Source: Oscillospiraceae bacterium
GTDB taxonomy: Bacteria > Bacillota > Clostridia > Oscillospirales > Oscillospiraceae
Assembly (NCBI GenBank): GCA_021202845.1
Contig: JAJQCF010000013.1
Coordinates: 1 to 64,000, forward strand
Length of the DNA: 64,000 nucleotides
Direction of reading: 5' to 3'
A program made the position numbers and the translations under genes. Shown here piece by piece: positions 53,035 through 63,216 of the stretch. How positions within the stretch are numbered: the stretch's first letter is position 1; each line of letters opens with the position of its first letter. The notes under the pieces are model-generated. The model made no database searches. It had not been told where the DNA came from and saw only the letters and a list, made by a program, of their open reading frames with translations.

Positions 53035-53062
53035 TTTACTTTTTTGTGATATGTGGTAGAAT
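53035..53062 (+). promoter_or_regulatory. gdpP promoter
   Basis: TTTACT (53035-53040), 16-bp spacer and TAGAAT (53057-53062). A 5-bp hairpin followed by TTTTT (53083-53102) lies just downstream in the leader, weak but possibly regulatory. Confidence 0.65.
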
Positions 53063-53119
53063 GTCCTAATAACGGTAAAGACGCTGCCGAAAGCGGCTTT
53101 TTGGGGGTGAGGGGAGACA

Positions 53120-55114
53120 GTGAACAAAAAAATTCAGAACATGAGCGGCCCGGGAACGAGGATTTTTCTGCTCATTCTGCTGGTGTTTGCCTGCGTAACC
53201 TTGTTTTTCAATCAGTACATTGCCATTGCCGAGCTGGCAGTGGTGGTGCTGCTGCTCGTCTGGGCGTTCCTCACGGGGCGCAAGCAGCGGCGGGAGCTTG
53301 TTAAGTACATCGAGGAGGTTACGTACAACGCGGAGTCGGCGAAGAACAACACCCTGATGAACTTCCCCCTGCCCATAGCCACGTTCAAGTTAGAGGACTA
53401 CCGCATTGTCTGGGCGAACCAGATATTTTTCTCCATGTTCGGCGCGTCGCGCCCCTCGCTGGACAGCTATATGACGGCGCTTGTGCCGAACTTTTCCGCG
53501 CGCTGGCTCATGGAGGGCAAGAACCAATGCCCCGAGCTTATCACCGTGGGCGACAGGAAGTACCAGCTCCACGGCAACATAATCCGCGGCAAGAACGACG
53601 AGCAGACGCAGTCGGGGTTCATGGGCATCACCTACTGGGTGGACGTCACCGACTTCGACAGCGTGAAGCAGGAGTACGAAAACAGCCGCCCCATTGCGAT
53701 GATTCTGCTCGTGGACAACTACGACGAGCTGATGAAAAACCTCTCCGACCGCGACCGCGTGGCTATGCGCGGCAAGTTGGACGACATGATTAGCGACTGG
53801 TGCTCCGGCACGGGCGGGCTTATGCGCCGCTACGACCGCGACCGCTATATGTTCATTTTCGAGAGCCGCTATCTCTCCGCTATGACGGAGAAAAAGTTCA
53901 ATATACTGGACAAAATACACCAAATTGTCAACCAACAGGGCATACACGCCACGCTGAGCATCGGTGTAGGGCGCGACGGCGCGTCGTTTGAAGAGGACTT
54001 TTCCTTCGCCAACCTCTCCATTGAAATGGCGCTCAGCCGCGGCGGCGACCAAGCCGTAATCAAGAACCGCTTCAACTTTGAGTTCTACGGCGGGCGCGGC
54101 ACGGAGATTGAAACACGCACCAAGGTCAAAGCCCGCGTCACTGCCAACGCCTTAGCGGGGCTGATTAAAGACTCCGGACAGGTGTTCGTCATGGGTCACA
54201 AGGTCAGCGACTTGGACTGCGTGGGCGCGGCGGCGGGAATGTGCTGCATAGTGCGCAAATTAGAGCGCCCCGTCAAGGTCGTCGTTGACCGCAAAACTAC
54301 CGCCGCGGGCGCGCTCATTGAGCTGCTGCTGCGCGAGCCGGAGTACAAGGATACGTTCATCACGCCCGAGGAGGCCATTGTCCGCGCCGACAGCCACACG
54401 CTGCTTGTGGTCGTGGACACGAACCGCCCCGAGCAGGTGGAGAGCCAGACGCTGCTGGAGGCCTGCAACAAGGTGGCTGTCATAGACCACCACCGCCGCG
54501 CGGCCAGCTATATACAAAACCCCACGGTGTCGTTCCACGAGCCCTACGCCTCCTCCGCCTGCGAGCTGATGACGGAGCTGATGCAGGAGACCGTCGAGCA
54601 GACGGACATAACGCGCACCGAGGCCGAGGCCGTGATGAGCGGCATTGTGCTGGACACGAAAAACTTCACAATTCGCACTGGCGAGCGCACGTTTGACGCC
54701 GCCGCGTTCCTGCGCAGAGCGGGCGCGGACACCACGGAGGTCAAAAAGCTGCTGCAAAACGACATGGCGCACAACGTGGCCCGCTTCAAAATTTTGCAGG
54801 GCGCAAAGCTCTACCGTGACAGCATTGCCATTTCCGTGCCGCAGGAGCCGCAGGACAGAATTGTGGCGGCGCAGGCGGCGGACGAGCTGCTGAACATTTC
54901 CGGCGTCAGCGCCTCCATTGTCGCCTATCCCACGGCGGAAGGCGGCGCGGTGGTCTCGGCGCGCAGCATAGGCGACGTGAACGTGCAGCTGCTGCTGGAA
55001 AAGCTGGGCGGAGGCGGCAACAAGTCCGCCGCGGGCGCGCAGGTGAGCAATATGCCCATACGCGATGTTGTGAATACTATATGCAAATCCATTGACGAAT
55101 ATTTTGAAACCTGA
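53120..55114 (+). CDS. gdpP: Cyclic-di-AMP phosphodiesterase GdpP
   Basis: A 664-residue membrane-bound enzyme: two membrane segments (about 14-55), a PAS-like domain (about 85-175), a degenerate GGDEF domain (about 175-310, [11 protein letters not shown] in place of GGDEF), then DHH ([21 protein letters not shown]) and DHHA1 ([12 protein letters not shown]) domains. It hydrolyses c-di-AMP and thereby sets osmotic and wall homeostasis. The GTG start has GGGGTGAGGGGAG upstream. The gdpP-rplI-dnaB order is a conserved Firmicutes arrangement. Confidence 0.95.
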   Translation: MNKKIQNMSGPGTRIFLLILLVFACVTLFFNQYIAIAELAVVVLLLVWAFLTGRKQRRELVKYIEEVTYNAESAKNNTLMNFPLPIATFKLEDYRIVWANQIFFSMFGASRPSLDSYMTALVPNFSARWLMEGKNQCPELITVGDRKYQLHGNIIRGKNDEQTQSGFMGITYWVDVTDFDSVKQEYENSRPIAMILLVDNYDELMKNLSDRDRVAMRGKLDDMISDWCSGTGGLMRRYDRDRYMFIFESRYLSAMTEKKFNILDKIHQIVNQQGIHATLSIGVGRDGASFEEDFSFANLSIEMALSRGGDQAVIKNRFNFEFYGGRGTEIETRTKVKARVTANALAGLIKDSGQVFVMGHKVSDLDCVGAAAGMCCIVRKLERPVKVVVDRKTTAAGALIELLLREPEYKDTFITPEEAIVRADSHTLLVVVDTNRPEQVESQTLLEACNKVAVIDHHRRAASYIQNPTVSFHEPYASSACELMTELMQETVEQTDITRTEAEAVMSGIVLDTKNFTIRTGERTFDAAAFLRRAGADTTEVKKLLQNDMAHNVARFKILQGAKLYRDSIAISVPQEPQDRIVAAQAADELLNISGVSASIVAYPTAEGGAVVSARSIGDVNVQLLLEKLGGGGNKSAAGAQVSNMPIRDVVNTICKSIDEYFET

Positions 55115-55137
55115 CAAAGCGAGATTGGAGAAAAATT

Positions 55138-55587
55138 ATGAAGGTTATACTTTTGGCGGACGTTAAGGGACAGGGAAAAAAGGGCGAGCTGAAGGAAGTC
55201 TCCGACGGCTACGCGCGCAACTACCTCCTGCCGCGCAAGCTGGCTATTGAGGCCAACAAAGACAACATGAACACCCTGCGCCAGCAGGAAAAGGCGCGCG
55301 CCGCGCAGTACGCCGCGGAAAAGGCCAAGGCCGAGGAAAACGCCAAGAAATTGGAGAGCATAGTTGTGCGCATTACCGCGCGCGGCGGCGAGGGCGGCAG
55401 GCTGTTCGGCTCCGTCACCAACAAGGAAATCAGCGAAACGCTGGCCGCGGAGTACGGCATAGAGCTGGAAAAGCAGAAGATTGTCCTGCCGGAGCCGATA
55501 AAGAGCTTCGGCGCCTGCGACGTGAAGGCGCGCTTCGGCTACGAGGTTACGGGAACAATTCACGTAATGGTGACGGAGCAGAAGTAA
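55138..55587 (+). CDS. rplI: 50S ribosomal protein L9
   Basis: A 149-residue protein beginning [21 protein letters not shown] with the N-terminal RNA-binding domain (YARNYLLPR motif), a long connecting helix, and the C-terminal domain ([13 protein letters not shown]). It binds 23S rRNA near L1. Its length is typical. It sits 23 bases after gdpP and 30 bases before dnaB. Confidence 0.97.
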   Translation: MKVILLADVKGQGKKGELKEVSDGYARNYLLPRKLAIEANKDNMNTLRQQEKARAAQYAAEKAKAEENAKKLESIVVRITARGGEGGRLFGSVTNKEISETLAAEYGIELEKQKIVLPEPIKSFGACDVKARFGYEVTGTIHVMVTEQK

Positions 55588-55617
55588 GCCCCGCGCCTTA
55601 AAAAGAGGAGCAAACCG

Positions 55618-56970
55618 ATGGACGAATTGCTTGGCGCGCGCGTGCCCCAAGACCCGCAGGCGGAGCAGGCGGTGATAGGAGCCATGCTGTTTGACGCGCA
55701 GTGCATACCCGACGTACTGCGCACAGCAAGGCCGGAGCATTTTTATATTCAGCAAAACAGGGACATATTTGAAACGATTTCCGCCATGTTCAGCTTCGGA
55801 CAGCGCATCGACGTTGTCACGGTCATGGAGGAAATGCGCAAGCGCGGCGTTTTCCGCGAGGGCGTGACGCAAAGCTACGCTTTAGAGTGTATGCGGCTGA
55901 CGCCGACGGCGGCGAACGTATTAAACTATGTCAAAATACTGCGCGACAAGGCTCTAATGCGCGACCTCGGCACTGCCGCAAGGCAGATTCAGGACATGGT
56001 GAACGAGGGCGTGGGCGAGGCGGACGCCATGCTGGAGACCGCCGAGCGCTATATCTACGGCCTGCGCAACGGCCGCACCATCGGCGGGCTGCGCCCCATA
56101 TCCGAGACAGTGCAGGAGGTCTACGCCCAGCTGGACGAGATGTCCGCCGGCGGCGAGCAGAACCATCTGCCCGGGCTTTCCACCGGTCTGCACGACCTCG
56201 ACAAATGTACTATGGGTCTGGGCAAGGGAGAGCTGGTGCTCATTGCCTCCCGACCCGGCATGGGAAAAACCTCAATGGCGCTGAACATTGCCATGCACGC
56301 GGCCAAGACGACAAAGGCCTCCGTGGCGGTGTTCTCGCTGGAAATGAGCCGCGAGGAGCTGGCGCTGCGCCTGCTCTCCGGCGAGGCGAGAATAGATTCG
56401 CAAAAGCTCAAGCGCGGCAGCGTGAACGACACGGAGTGGCGCGTTTTGGCGGCGGCGGCGCGCACCGTCAGCGAGACAAAGCTGATGATTGACGACAACC
56501 CCCTGCTCACCGTGGCGGACATGAACGCCCAGTGCAGACGCATACCCGACCTCGCGCTTGTGGTGGTTGACTATTTGCAGCTGATGCAGGCCGCGGACGG
56601 CAACTCGGGCCGGCACGGCGAGAACCGCCAGCAGATAGTTTCCGATATATCAAGAATGTTCAAGATAATGGCAAAGGACCTCTCGGTGCCCGTGCTGTGC
56701 CTGAGCCAGCTCAGCCGTGCGAACGAGGCGCGCACCGATAAGCGCCCCGTGCTGTCGGATTTGCGCGAATCGGGCGCAATCGAGCAGGACGCGGACATAG
56801 TAATCGGCCTCTACCGCGACGGCTACTATAACCGCGAGTCCGAAAACCCCTACGAGGCCGAGGCCATAGTGCTGAAAAACCGCAAGGGCGAAACGGGCAC
56901 GGTTCCGCTGCAGTGGCTGCCGGAGTACACAACCTATGTCTCTGCCGAGTGGAAGCACGGGGAGGACTAA
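55618..56970 (+). CDS. dnaB: Replicative DNA helicase
   Basis: A 450-residue RecA-type hexameric helicase with an N-terminal primase-binding domain (VPQDPQAEQAVIGAML), Walker A SRPGMGKTSMALNIA (about residue 211), Walker B LVVVDYLQLM and the C-terminal LSQLSRANEARTDKRPVLSDLRESGAIEQDAD. It unwinds DNA at the replication fork. AAGAGGAG precedes the ATG. The stop abuts the tilS start. Confidence 0.97.
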   Translation: MDELLGARVPQDPQAEQAVIGAMLFDAQCIPDVLRTARPEHFYIQQNRDIFETISAMFSFGQRIDVVTVMEEMRKRGVFREGVTQSYALECMRLTPTAANVLNYVKILRDKALMRDLGTAARQIQDMVNEGVGEADAMLETAERYIYGLRNGRTIGGLRPISETVQEVYAQLDEMSAGGEQNHLPGLSTGLHDLDKCTMGLGKGELVLIASRPGMGKTSMALNIAMHAAKTTKASVAVFSLEMSREELALRLLSGEARIDSQKLKRGSVNDTEWRVLAAAARTVSETKLMIDDNPLLTVADMNAQCRRIPDLALVVVDYLQLMQAADGNSGRHGENRQQIVSDISRMFKIMAKDLSVPVLCLSQLSRANEARTDKRPVLSDLRESGAIEQDADIVIGLYRDGYYNRESENPYEAEAIVLKNRKGETGTVPLQWLPEYTTYVSAEWKHGED

Positions 56971-58320
56971 GTGGAAAGACTGTCCGCCGCCGAAAGGCTC
57001 TGCGAAAAATACAATATGCTGCCGCCGAATGTCACCGTGCTCTGTGCGGTCAGCGGCGGGGCGGACTCCGTGTGTTTGCTGCACTGGCTGCTCTCGCGCG
57101 GCGTCACCGTCGCGGCGGGGCACTACAACCACCGCCTGCGCGGGGAGGAGTCCGAGCGCGACAGGCGGTTCGTCGAGCGGCTCTGCGGCGAGCTGAACGT
57201 GCCGTTTTACTGCGGCGAGGGCGACGTGGCGGCCTACGCGCGCACGAGCGGCCTCGGCACGGAGGAGGCGGCGCGGGAGCTGCGGTACGAGTTCCTTGAA
57301 GCGACCGCCGAGAGCATAGGCGCGGAGAGGATTGCCACGGCGCACAACGCCGGCGACAACGCGGAGACGGTGCTGCTGAACCTCAGCCGCGGCGCGGGAC
57401 TGAACGGGGCCTGCGGCATACCGCCGGTGCGCGGCAGAATAATCCGTCCGCTTCTGGGCGTCACAAGGGCGCAGATTGAGCGCTATTTGGCCGAAAACGG
57501 CCTTGAACACGTTGAGGACTCGACAAACGCCGCCGACGATTATGCCCGCAACCGCCTGCGCCACCGCGCGCTGCCGGCGCTGGAGAGCGTGAACGAGCGC
57601 GCGGAAGAGAACATCTTCCTCTCCTGCGAGAGACTGCGCCGCGACGCGGAGTGCTTGGACGCAATGGCGGAGCGCTTTGTGCGCGAAAAGGGGAGCGGCG
57701 GCTCCCTTCCGGCGGCGGAGGTTGCGGCTCTGCCGCGCGCCGTGGCCGCGAGGGCGGTCAAGCTGATGTGCCCCAAGGCCGAGAGCGTACACATCGACGC
57801 GCTGCTGGCGCTGTGCGAAGGCTCTCGCTCCGGCGCGGCGGCCGATGTGCCGGATATGCGCGTAAGGCGCGAGGGAGACAGGCTCGTGTTCCGCGCGCGG
57901 GAGTACAAAGCCCCCGAGCGCTGCTATATAGAGGCGGGCAAAACGACGATTTTGTCCACGGGAGCCGAAATAAAATGTGAATTTTTAAATTCCTGCGCGG
58001 AAGTTTACAAATCATTCAACACTTTTTTCGTAAAAAATGAGAATATCTGTGGTAGAATATTTGTCGCGCCGTGCCAAGGCGGGGAAAAAGTCCACCTGAG
58101 CGGGCGCGGCTGCACAAAAACAATGAAGAAGCTCAGGGCGGAGGCGGGCTTGACGCCGCGCCGGAGAGCGGAGTACCCGGTTTTATACGACGAGCGCGGT
58201 ATAATTGCGGCTTACGGCTTTGGCACAGCGGAGCGCTGCGCCGCCAAGAGCGGAGACCGCGGCGTTGTAAAAATAGATATAATTATGCCGGAGGGAGAAA
58301 ATCATGTCACACAAGAGTGA
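56971..58320 (+). CDS. tilS: tRNA(Ile)-lysidine synthase
   Basis: A 449-residue enzyme with the PP-loop SGGADSVCLL (about residue 28), the N-terminal N-type ATP pyrophosphatase domain (GHYNHRLRGEESERD), and the C-terminal TilS domain (VHLSGRGCTKTMKKL). It converts C34 of tRNA(Ile2) to lysidine so that AUA is read as Ile. The start is GTG immediately after the dnaB stop, using GGGGAGG inside dnaB. The end overlaps hpt by 17 bases. Confidence 0.95.
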   Translation: MERLSAAERLCEKYNMLPPNVTVLCAVSGGADSVCLLHWLLSRGVTVAAGHYNHRLRGEESERDRRFVERLCGELNVPFYCGEGDVAAYARTSGLGTEEAARELRYEFLEATAESIGAERIATAHNAGDNAETVLLNLSRGAGLNGACGIPPVRGRIIRPLLGVTRAQIERYLAENGLEHVEDSTNAADDYARNRLRHRALPALESVNERAEENIFLSCERLRRDAECLDAMAERFVREKGSGGSLPAAEVAALPRAVAARAVKLMCPKAESVHIDALLALCEGSRSGAAADVPDMRVRREGDRLVFRAREYKAPERCYIEAGKTTILSTGAEIKCEFLNSCAEVYKSFNTFFVKNENICGRIFVAPCQGGEKVHLSGRGCTKTMKKLRAEAGLTPRRRAEYPVLYDERGIIAAYGFGTAERCAAKSGDRGVVKIDIIMPEGENHVTQE

Positions 58321-58864
58321 AGATATGAGCGGCGACATTCTTAAGGTTTTGCTCACGGAGCAGCAGCTGAAGGACAAGGTGAACGAAATGGGCGCGGCCA
58401 TAGCGCGCGACTACGCGGGGCGGCGGCCAATGTTCCTCGGAGTGCTCAAGGGCTGTTTCGTTTTCATGGCGGACTTGGTGCGGGCGGCGGATATACGCTG
58501 CGACCTCGACTTCATGTGCGTTTCGTCCTACGGCGCGGGGACGACGTCGAGCGGAGTTGTCAAGATAAATCTTGACCTCAGGGGAGATATTGACGGACGG
58601 GATATAATAGTGGTTGAGGACATTTTGGACAGCGGCCGCACTCTCAGCTATCTTCGCTCCTATTTGCAGGGCAAGGGCGCGGCGTCCATTGCCATTGCCA
58701 CCCTGCTGGATAAGCCCGACCGCCGCGTTGCGGACGTGAAGGCTGACTACTTCGGCTTTGTCGTGCCGGACGAGTTTGTTGTGGGCTACGGCCTCGACTA
58801 TGCGGAGGAATACCGCAACCTGCCGTATATCGGCGTTCTGAAGCCGGAGGTTTACACCTCCTGA
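58304..58864 (+). CDS. hpt: Hypoxanthine-guanine phosphoribosyltransferase
   Basis: A 186-residue type I phosphoribosyltransferase with the PRPP loop VVEDILDSGRTL (about residue 103), LGVLKGCFVFMADL and VPDEFVVGYGLDYAEEYRNLPY. It salvages hypoxanthine and guanine. ATG 58304 follows GGAGGGAGAAAATC. The tilS-hpt-ftsH order is a well-known conserved block. Confidence 0.96.
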   Translation: MSHKSEDMSGDILKVLLTEQQLKDKVNEMGAAIARDYAGRRPMFLGVLKGCFVFMADLVRAADIRCDLDFMCVSSYGAGTTSSGVVKINLDLRGDIDGRDIIVVEDILDSGRTLSYLRSYLQGKGAASIAIATLLDKPDRRVADVKADYFGFVVPDEFVVGYGLDYAEEYRNLPYIGVLKPEVYTS

Positions 58865-58911
58865 ATATATAGCTAACCGGCTCTTTCGGCCTCAAAGGAA
58901 GTGACTGCAAC

Positions 58912-60933
58912 TTGAATAAGAATAACAAATCAGGAAAAAACAGGGCGCGGGACATAGGGTTTTACGCACTCATACTTGTCATTCTGCTTGCCACAATATT
59001 CAGCATGACAAACACATCCAGCGCAACAGAGGAATACAGCTACGCGGACGTGGTCGATTTGTTCCAGCAGGAGCAGGTCGAGTCGTTCTACACCGAGGGC
59101 AGCACCATTGTGCTCACGCTCAAGGACGGAACGACCGTCATGTGCGAAATTTACAGCATATCTATATTTATCAATGACCTCAATGACCTCGTCATGGAGC
59201 AGAAGGCCGCAGGTACAATCTCCGACTACGACTACGACCCCGAGTGGACTGCCCCGTGGTGGGCATCGTTCCTGCCATACCTCATAATTATGGTGATTAT
59301 GATTGTCGTCTGGGTCGTCATCTTCAACCGCACTCAGGGCGGCGGCGCGGGCGGCGTGGCGCGTTTCAGCAAGGCGCGCACAAAGCTGGGCAGCGACGAG
59401 AAGAACAAAAAGACGTTTGCCGACGTTGCGGGCGCCGACGAGGAGAAGGAGGAGCTTCAGGAGATTGTGGACTTCCTGAAGGAGCCGAAGAAGTACACCG
59501 AGGTCGGCGCAAGAGTGCCCAAGGGCGTGCTGCTTATAGGCCCTCCGGGCACCGGCAAGACGCTGCTGGCCAAGGCCGTAGCGGGCGAGGCGGGCGTGCA
59601 GTTCCTCTCCATATCCGGCTCGGACTTTGTGGAGCTGTATGTCGGCGTCGGCGCGGGACGTGTGCGCGACCTCTTTGAGCAGGCGAAAAAGGCGGCTCCC
59701 GCCATTATATTCATAGACGAAATCGACGCGGTTGGCCGCCAGCGCGGCTCCGGCCTCGGCGGAGGCCACGACGAGCGTGAGCAGACGCTAAACCAGTTGC
59801 TTGTGGAGATGGACGGCTTCGGCAACAACGACGGCGTAATCGTCATTGCCGCCACGAACCGCGCGGACATTCTCGATAACGCACTGCTGCGCCCGGGTCG
59901 CTTTGACCGTCAGGTTTACGTCGGTCTGCCCGATATACGCGGCAGAGAGGCCATTTTGAAAATTCACGCCCGCGGCAAGCCCTTGGGCGACGACGTTGAC
60001 CTCAACTCCATAGCCAAGGGCACCCCGGGCTTCTCCGGCGCCGACCTTGAAAACCTTATGAATGAATCCGCGCTGCTGGCTGTGCGCCGCGGCCGACGCT
60101 TTATCACAATGGAGGACGTGGAGGAGGCCATACTCAAGGTCAGCATGGGCCCCGAAAAGAAGAGCAAAAAGATGTCCGACAAGGCTCGCCGCCTTACCGC
60201 CTACCACGAGTCCGGCCACGCCATTGCGGGCAAGTACCTTCAGCACACCGACCCCGTACACTATATAACAATAATCCCGCGCGGTCAGGCTGGCGGCTTC
60301 ACCATGTTCCGCCCGCAGGAGGACTTGGAAAACTTCAAGTCCCGCAGCGAGATGTTTGAAAGCATCGTCATGGCGCTGGGCGGCCGTGTGGCGGAGGATA
60401 TGTTCCTTGACGACATCTCCACCGGCGCGAGCGGCGACATTCAGCAGGCCACGCACACGGCGCGCGCAATGGTGACGCAGTACGGCATGAGCGAAAAGCT
60501 CGGCCCCATATCCTACGACAGCTCCAATCAGGAGGTCTTCATAGGCCGCTATCTCGGTCAGAACAAGACGTACTCCGAGGAGGTCGCCGCCGTCATCGAC
60601 GCCGAGGTCAAGCGCATATTCGCCGAGGCCGAAGCGCTCTGCCGCAAGATTTTAGACGAGCACCGCGAGCAGCTTATAGCCGTAGCCGAGTATCTTCTGG
60701 AAAACGAGAGCATGGAGGGCGAGGACTTCAACTACTTCTGCGACCACGGCACCATGCCCACGAGCAAGAAGCGCGAGAGCGCCATTCCCGACTCCACCAT
60801 AGAACGCCCCGCCCGCCGCATAGCCCGCTTCGACGACGACACCGCCCAGCTCCCGGAGCCGAACGCAGACGAAGCCGCGCCGAGCGAGGAACCCAAGGAC
60901 GGCAGCCCAGAAAATCCGCCGGAGGAAAAATAA
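58912..60933 (+). CDS. ftsH: ATP-dependent zinc metalloprotease FtsH
   Basis: A 673-residue membrane AAA protease: two membrane segments (about 11-28 and 116-137) with an extracytoplasmic domain between, AAA domain with Walker A GPPGTGKT (about 212) and SRH ([22 protein letters not shown]), then the M41 protease with HESGH (about 432). It degrades membrane and regulatory proteins. The start is TTG with AAAGGAAGTGA upstream. The C-terminal 60 residues are acidic and Pro-rich, typical for Clostridia. Confidence 0.97.
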   Translation: MNKNNKSGKNRARDIGFYALILVILLATIFSMTNTSSATEEYSYADVVDLFQQEQVESFYTEGSTIVLTLKDGTTVMCEIYSISIFINDLNDLVMEQKAAGTISDYDYDPEWTAPWWASFLPYLIIMVIMIVVWVVIFNRTQGGGAGGVARFSKARTKLGSDEKNKKTFADVAGADEEKEELQEIVDFLKEPKKYTEVGARVPKGVLLIGPPGTGKTLLAKAVAGEAGVQFLSISGSDFVELYVGVGAGRVRDLFEQAKKAAPAIIFIDEIDAVGRQRGSGLGGGHDEREQTLNQLLVEMDGFGNNDGVIVIAATNRADILDNALLRPGRFDRQVYVGLPDIRGREAILKIHARGKPLGDDVDLNSIAKGTPGFSGADLENLMNESALLAVRRGRRFITMEDVEEAILKVSMGPEKKSKKMSDKARRLTAYHESGHAIAGKYLQHTDPVHYITIIPRGQAGGFTMFRPQEDLENFKSRSEMFESIVMALGGRVAEDMFLDDISTGASGDIQQATHTARAMVTQYGMSEKLGPISYDSSNQEVFIGRYLGQNKTYSEEVAAVIDAEVKRIFAEAEALCRKILDEHREQLIAVAEYLLENESMEGEDFNYFCDHGTMPTSKKRESAIPDSTIERPARRIARFDDDTAQLPEPNADEAAPSEEPKDGSPENPPEEK

Positions 60934-60950
60934 ACGGAGGATGTGAGCGT

Positions 60951-61292
60951 ATGTGCCCGCGCAGCCAAGCCAATGAAATACTGCAAAGAGCCTATCATGC
61001 CTGCGTTCCGCTCTTCGGCGGCGCGCTGAGGGACGCTTACCTTTACGGCTCCTATGCCCGCGGAGACTTTACACCGACCTCCGATGTGGACATTCTGCTG
61101 ACTGTAGCAGGCGACGCAGCGGATATTTCCGCCCGCCGCCGCGACGTGGCCGCGGTAGCAAGCGCGCTCAGCCTTGAATATAACGTAACGGTTTCGCTGA
61201 CCGTCAAGCCTGCCGAACAGTTCGACCGCTTTTGCACAATTTTGCCGTTCTACTCCAACGTAATAACGGAGGGTGTGCGCTATGCAGGCTAA
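60951..61292 (+). CDS. MNT-domain nucleotidyltransferase (putative antitoxin)
   Basis: A 113-residue minimal nucleotidyltransferase with the complete motif GSYARGDFTPTSDVD (Gly-Ser and two Asp). MNT proteins commonly pair with HEPN proteins as toxin-antitoxin modules in which the MNT modifies the HEPN toxin by adding AMP. The ATG follows CGGAGG by 10 bases. It begins 17 bases after ftsH, but the codon use and base content shift toward AT beyond it. It ends 11 bases past the likely start of the HEPN gene. Confidence 0.85.
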   Translation: MCPRSQANEILQRAYHACVPLFGGALRDAYLYGSYARGDFTPTSDVDILLTVAGDAADISARRRDVAAVASALSLEYNVTVSLTVKPAEQFDRFCTILPFYSNVITEGVRYAG

Positions 61293-61715
61293 AGATAAGG
61301 CGCGTTGTCCGCTGTCAGACTGAATCATGCCGAGGAGTGCCTGCAAGCGGCCAAGAGCCTGATTGTCGGCGAAAGCTACAAAAGCGCTGCCAATCGTGCA
61401 TATTACTGCGTATTCCATGCAATGCGCGCAGTGCTGGCGCTTGACGGCATTGACATGAAGCACCACAGCGGAATTATTTCCGAGTTTCGCAGACTGTATA
61501 TAAAAACGGGGCTTCTTGACGTTAGTCTTTCCGAAACAATATCGCTGCTATCCGATATGCGTACCGACAGCGATTATGATGATTTTTTTGTAATATCAAA
61601 ATCAGAGGCCGCAGAGGGCGTCAAAGACGCAGAGGCATTTTTAAGCGCAGTGCGCAGCTTCCTGATAAAAACAATCACAACTAAACATTGTACCCGTCAG
61701 CGTTGCCTTGAATGA
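61281..61715 (+). pseudogene. HEPN protein (UPF0332-like), apparent single-base frameshift near the start
   Basis: The natural start appears to be ATG 61281, overlapping the MNT gene, with GGAGGG 9 bases upstream. That frame encodes MQAKDKAR and then stops after CPLSD. A shift by one base near 61304 continues as LSAVRLNHAEECLQAAKSL and the rest of a HEPN protein, with the motif NRAYYCVFHAM (R-x6-H) and KHHSGIISEFRRLYIKTGLLD. Without the shift, expression would need TTG 61305, which lacks a good ribosome site. This may be an inactivated toxin, a programmed slip or a sequencing error. A terminator overlaps the last codons. Confidence 0.7.
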
Positions 61716-61747
61716 TTTGCGAAATCACAAGAGGCAGCGCTTGCTTT
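61700..61747 (+). terminator. Terminator after the MNT/HEPN pair
   Basis: GCGTTGCCT (61700-61708) pairs with AGGCAGCGC (61732-61740), one G-U pair, followed by TTGCTTTT. It overlaps the final codons of the HEPN frame. Confidence 0.65.
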
Positions 61748-61864
61748 TACGGATTTGTAGTATAAAATATTGATGCAGACAAAGTTTTTACGGATAATCA
61801 GCAAAAACTATTGATTTTCGTAAAGTTTTTGGGTATACTACAGAAAGAGCAAGGAGGCGATATT

Positions 61865-63064
61865 GTGATTATAAGACCACGGTATATGGAGATGCTGAGG
61901 ACATACCGTGATGTGCCGCTGGTGAAGATATTGGCCGGAGTGCGGCGCTGCGGGAAATCTACGATTTTAGAAATGCTGCGTGAAGATTTGCTGAAAAGCG
62001 GCGTTGACGCAGACCACGTTATCAGTATGCGCTATACCTCGGAGGACTTTGACGATGGCATGACCGACAAAGCGATGTATAGAGGCATAAAGGAGAAAAT
62101 GACGGGCGGCGGACGTTACTATCTACTGCTGGACGAGGTGCAGGAGATTGACGGCTGGGAAAAGGCGGTGAACAGTCTGCTGGAGGGTACGGACGTCGAT
62201 ATTTATGTGACCGGCTCTAATTCCAAGCTGATGTCCGGCGAGATTTCCACCTACCTGACAGGTCGGTATGTTTCCATTCCTGTATACACGCTGTCCTTTG
62301 CCGAATATTTGGAGTTCAAAAAGCAAAGCGCCCTATCGCAAAAGGAGCTTTTGAATGAATATATCCGCATGGGCGGTTTCCCCGTTATTGCGCTCGGCAG
62401 CTTCGACGAGCGTTCGGCTTATCAGATTGTAGAGGGGATTTACAATTCTGTTATCACAAGCGATATTACGCGGCGGCACAACATAGTGAATTTTGATTTG
62501 TTTAACCGTGTTGTGCGCTATATAGTGGAGAACGTAGGCAAAACTTTTTCCGCAAATTCAATCGTGAAGTTTTTGAAGAGCGAGGGGCGCTCACTGTCGG
62601 TTGAAGCGGTTTATAATTACCTGAGCTGGCTGGAAAAAGCATTTATCATCTATCCCTGCCGACGCTATGATTTGCAGGGTAAGGCCGTGCTGAAAACGCA
62701 GGAAAAATTCTATCTTGCCGACGGCTCCCTCAAATACTGCATCATGGGCTTTAACCCAAAGTCTGTGGCGGCTATGCTGGAAAACATAGTTTACTTTGAG
62801 CTGCGCAGAAAGGGCTATGATGTTTATATCGGCAAGAACGGCGCAAAGGAGATAGACTTTGTGGCTGTGCGCCGCGACGAGCGTATTTATGTTCAGGTGT
62901 GCCGCGCTCTGCCGGAGGAATCCGACAGGGAGGTTGCCAATCTTCTTGAAATCAAAGACCACTATCCGAAATACGTAGTGACGCTGGACGAGCTGGCCGC
63001 CGGAAATATCAACGGCGTCAAGATTATGCATTTGGCGGATTTCCTGCTCAGCAGTGAGTATTAA
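61865..63064 (+). CDS. AAA_14/DUF4143 ATPase
   Basis: A 399-residue protein: AAA_14 domain with Walker A AGVRRCGKSTI (about residue 20) and Walker B YYLLLDEVQEIDGWE, then YVTGSNSKLMSGEISTYLTGRY, and a C-terminal DUF4143 domain (about 200-385) with a possible nuclease-like EIDFVAV motif. The family is widespread in anaerobes and archaea, often in variable regions, with no defined role. GTG 61865 has AGGAGG 7 bases before it. The gene is more AT-rich than its neighbours and is probably acquired. Confidence 0.85.
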   Translation: MIIRPRYMEMLRTYRDVPLVKILAGVRRCGKSTILEMLREDLLKSGVDADHVISMRYTSEDFDDGMTDKAMYRGIKEKMTGGGRYYLLLDEVQEIDGWEKAVNSLLEGTDVDIYVTGSNSKLMSGEISTYLTGRYVSIPVYTLSFAEYLEFKKQSALSQKELLNEYIRMGGFPVIALGSFDERSAYQIVEGIYNSVITSDITRRHNIVNFDLFNRVVRYIVENVGKTFSANSIVKFLKSEGRSLSVEAVYNYLSWLEKAFIIYPCRRYDLQGKAVLKTQEKFYLADGSLKYCIMGFNPKSVAAMLENIVYFELRRKGYDVYIGKNGAKEIDFVAVRRDERIYVQVCRALPEESDREVANLLEIKDHYPKYVVTLDELAAGNINGVKIMHLADFLLSSEY

Positions 63065-63130
63065 AGCGCCTGTCCCGCCGGTCGGGCGCAGAATATTCGG
63101 CTTCGCTTCACACCGTAACGCTTTAAAAGG

Positions 63131-63159
63131 TTGACTTTTTGCGGGCGGGGGTGTATAGT
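63131..63159 (+). promoter_or_regulatory. Promoter of the acyl-CoA synthetase gene
   Basis: TTGACT (63131-63136), 17-bp spacer and TATAGT (63154-63159). Confidence 0.7.
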
Positions 63160-63216
63160 CAATTTATAGGACTGCGGCTTTAAATCGCAAAAGAGATGAA
63201 AGGACGGCGGACAATT

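Noticed and set aside
61750-61850. Inverted TTTACG/CGTAAA pair before the AAA ATPase
   Set aside because: Only 6 bp, 20 bases apart in AT-rich DNA; expected by chance.
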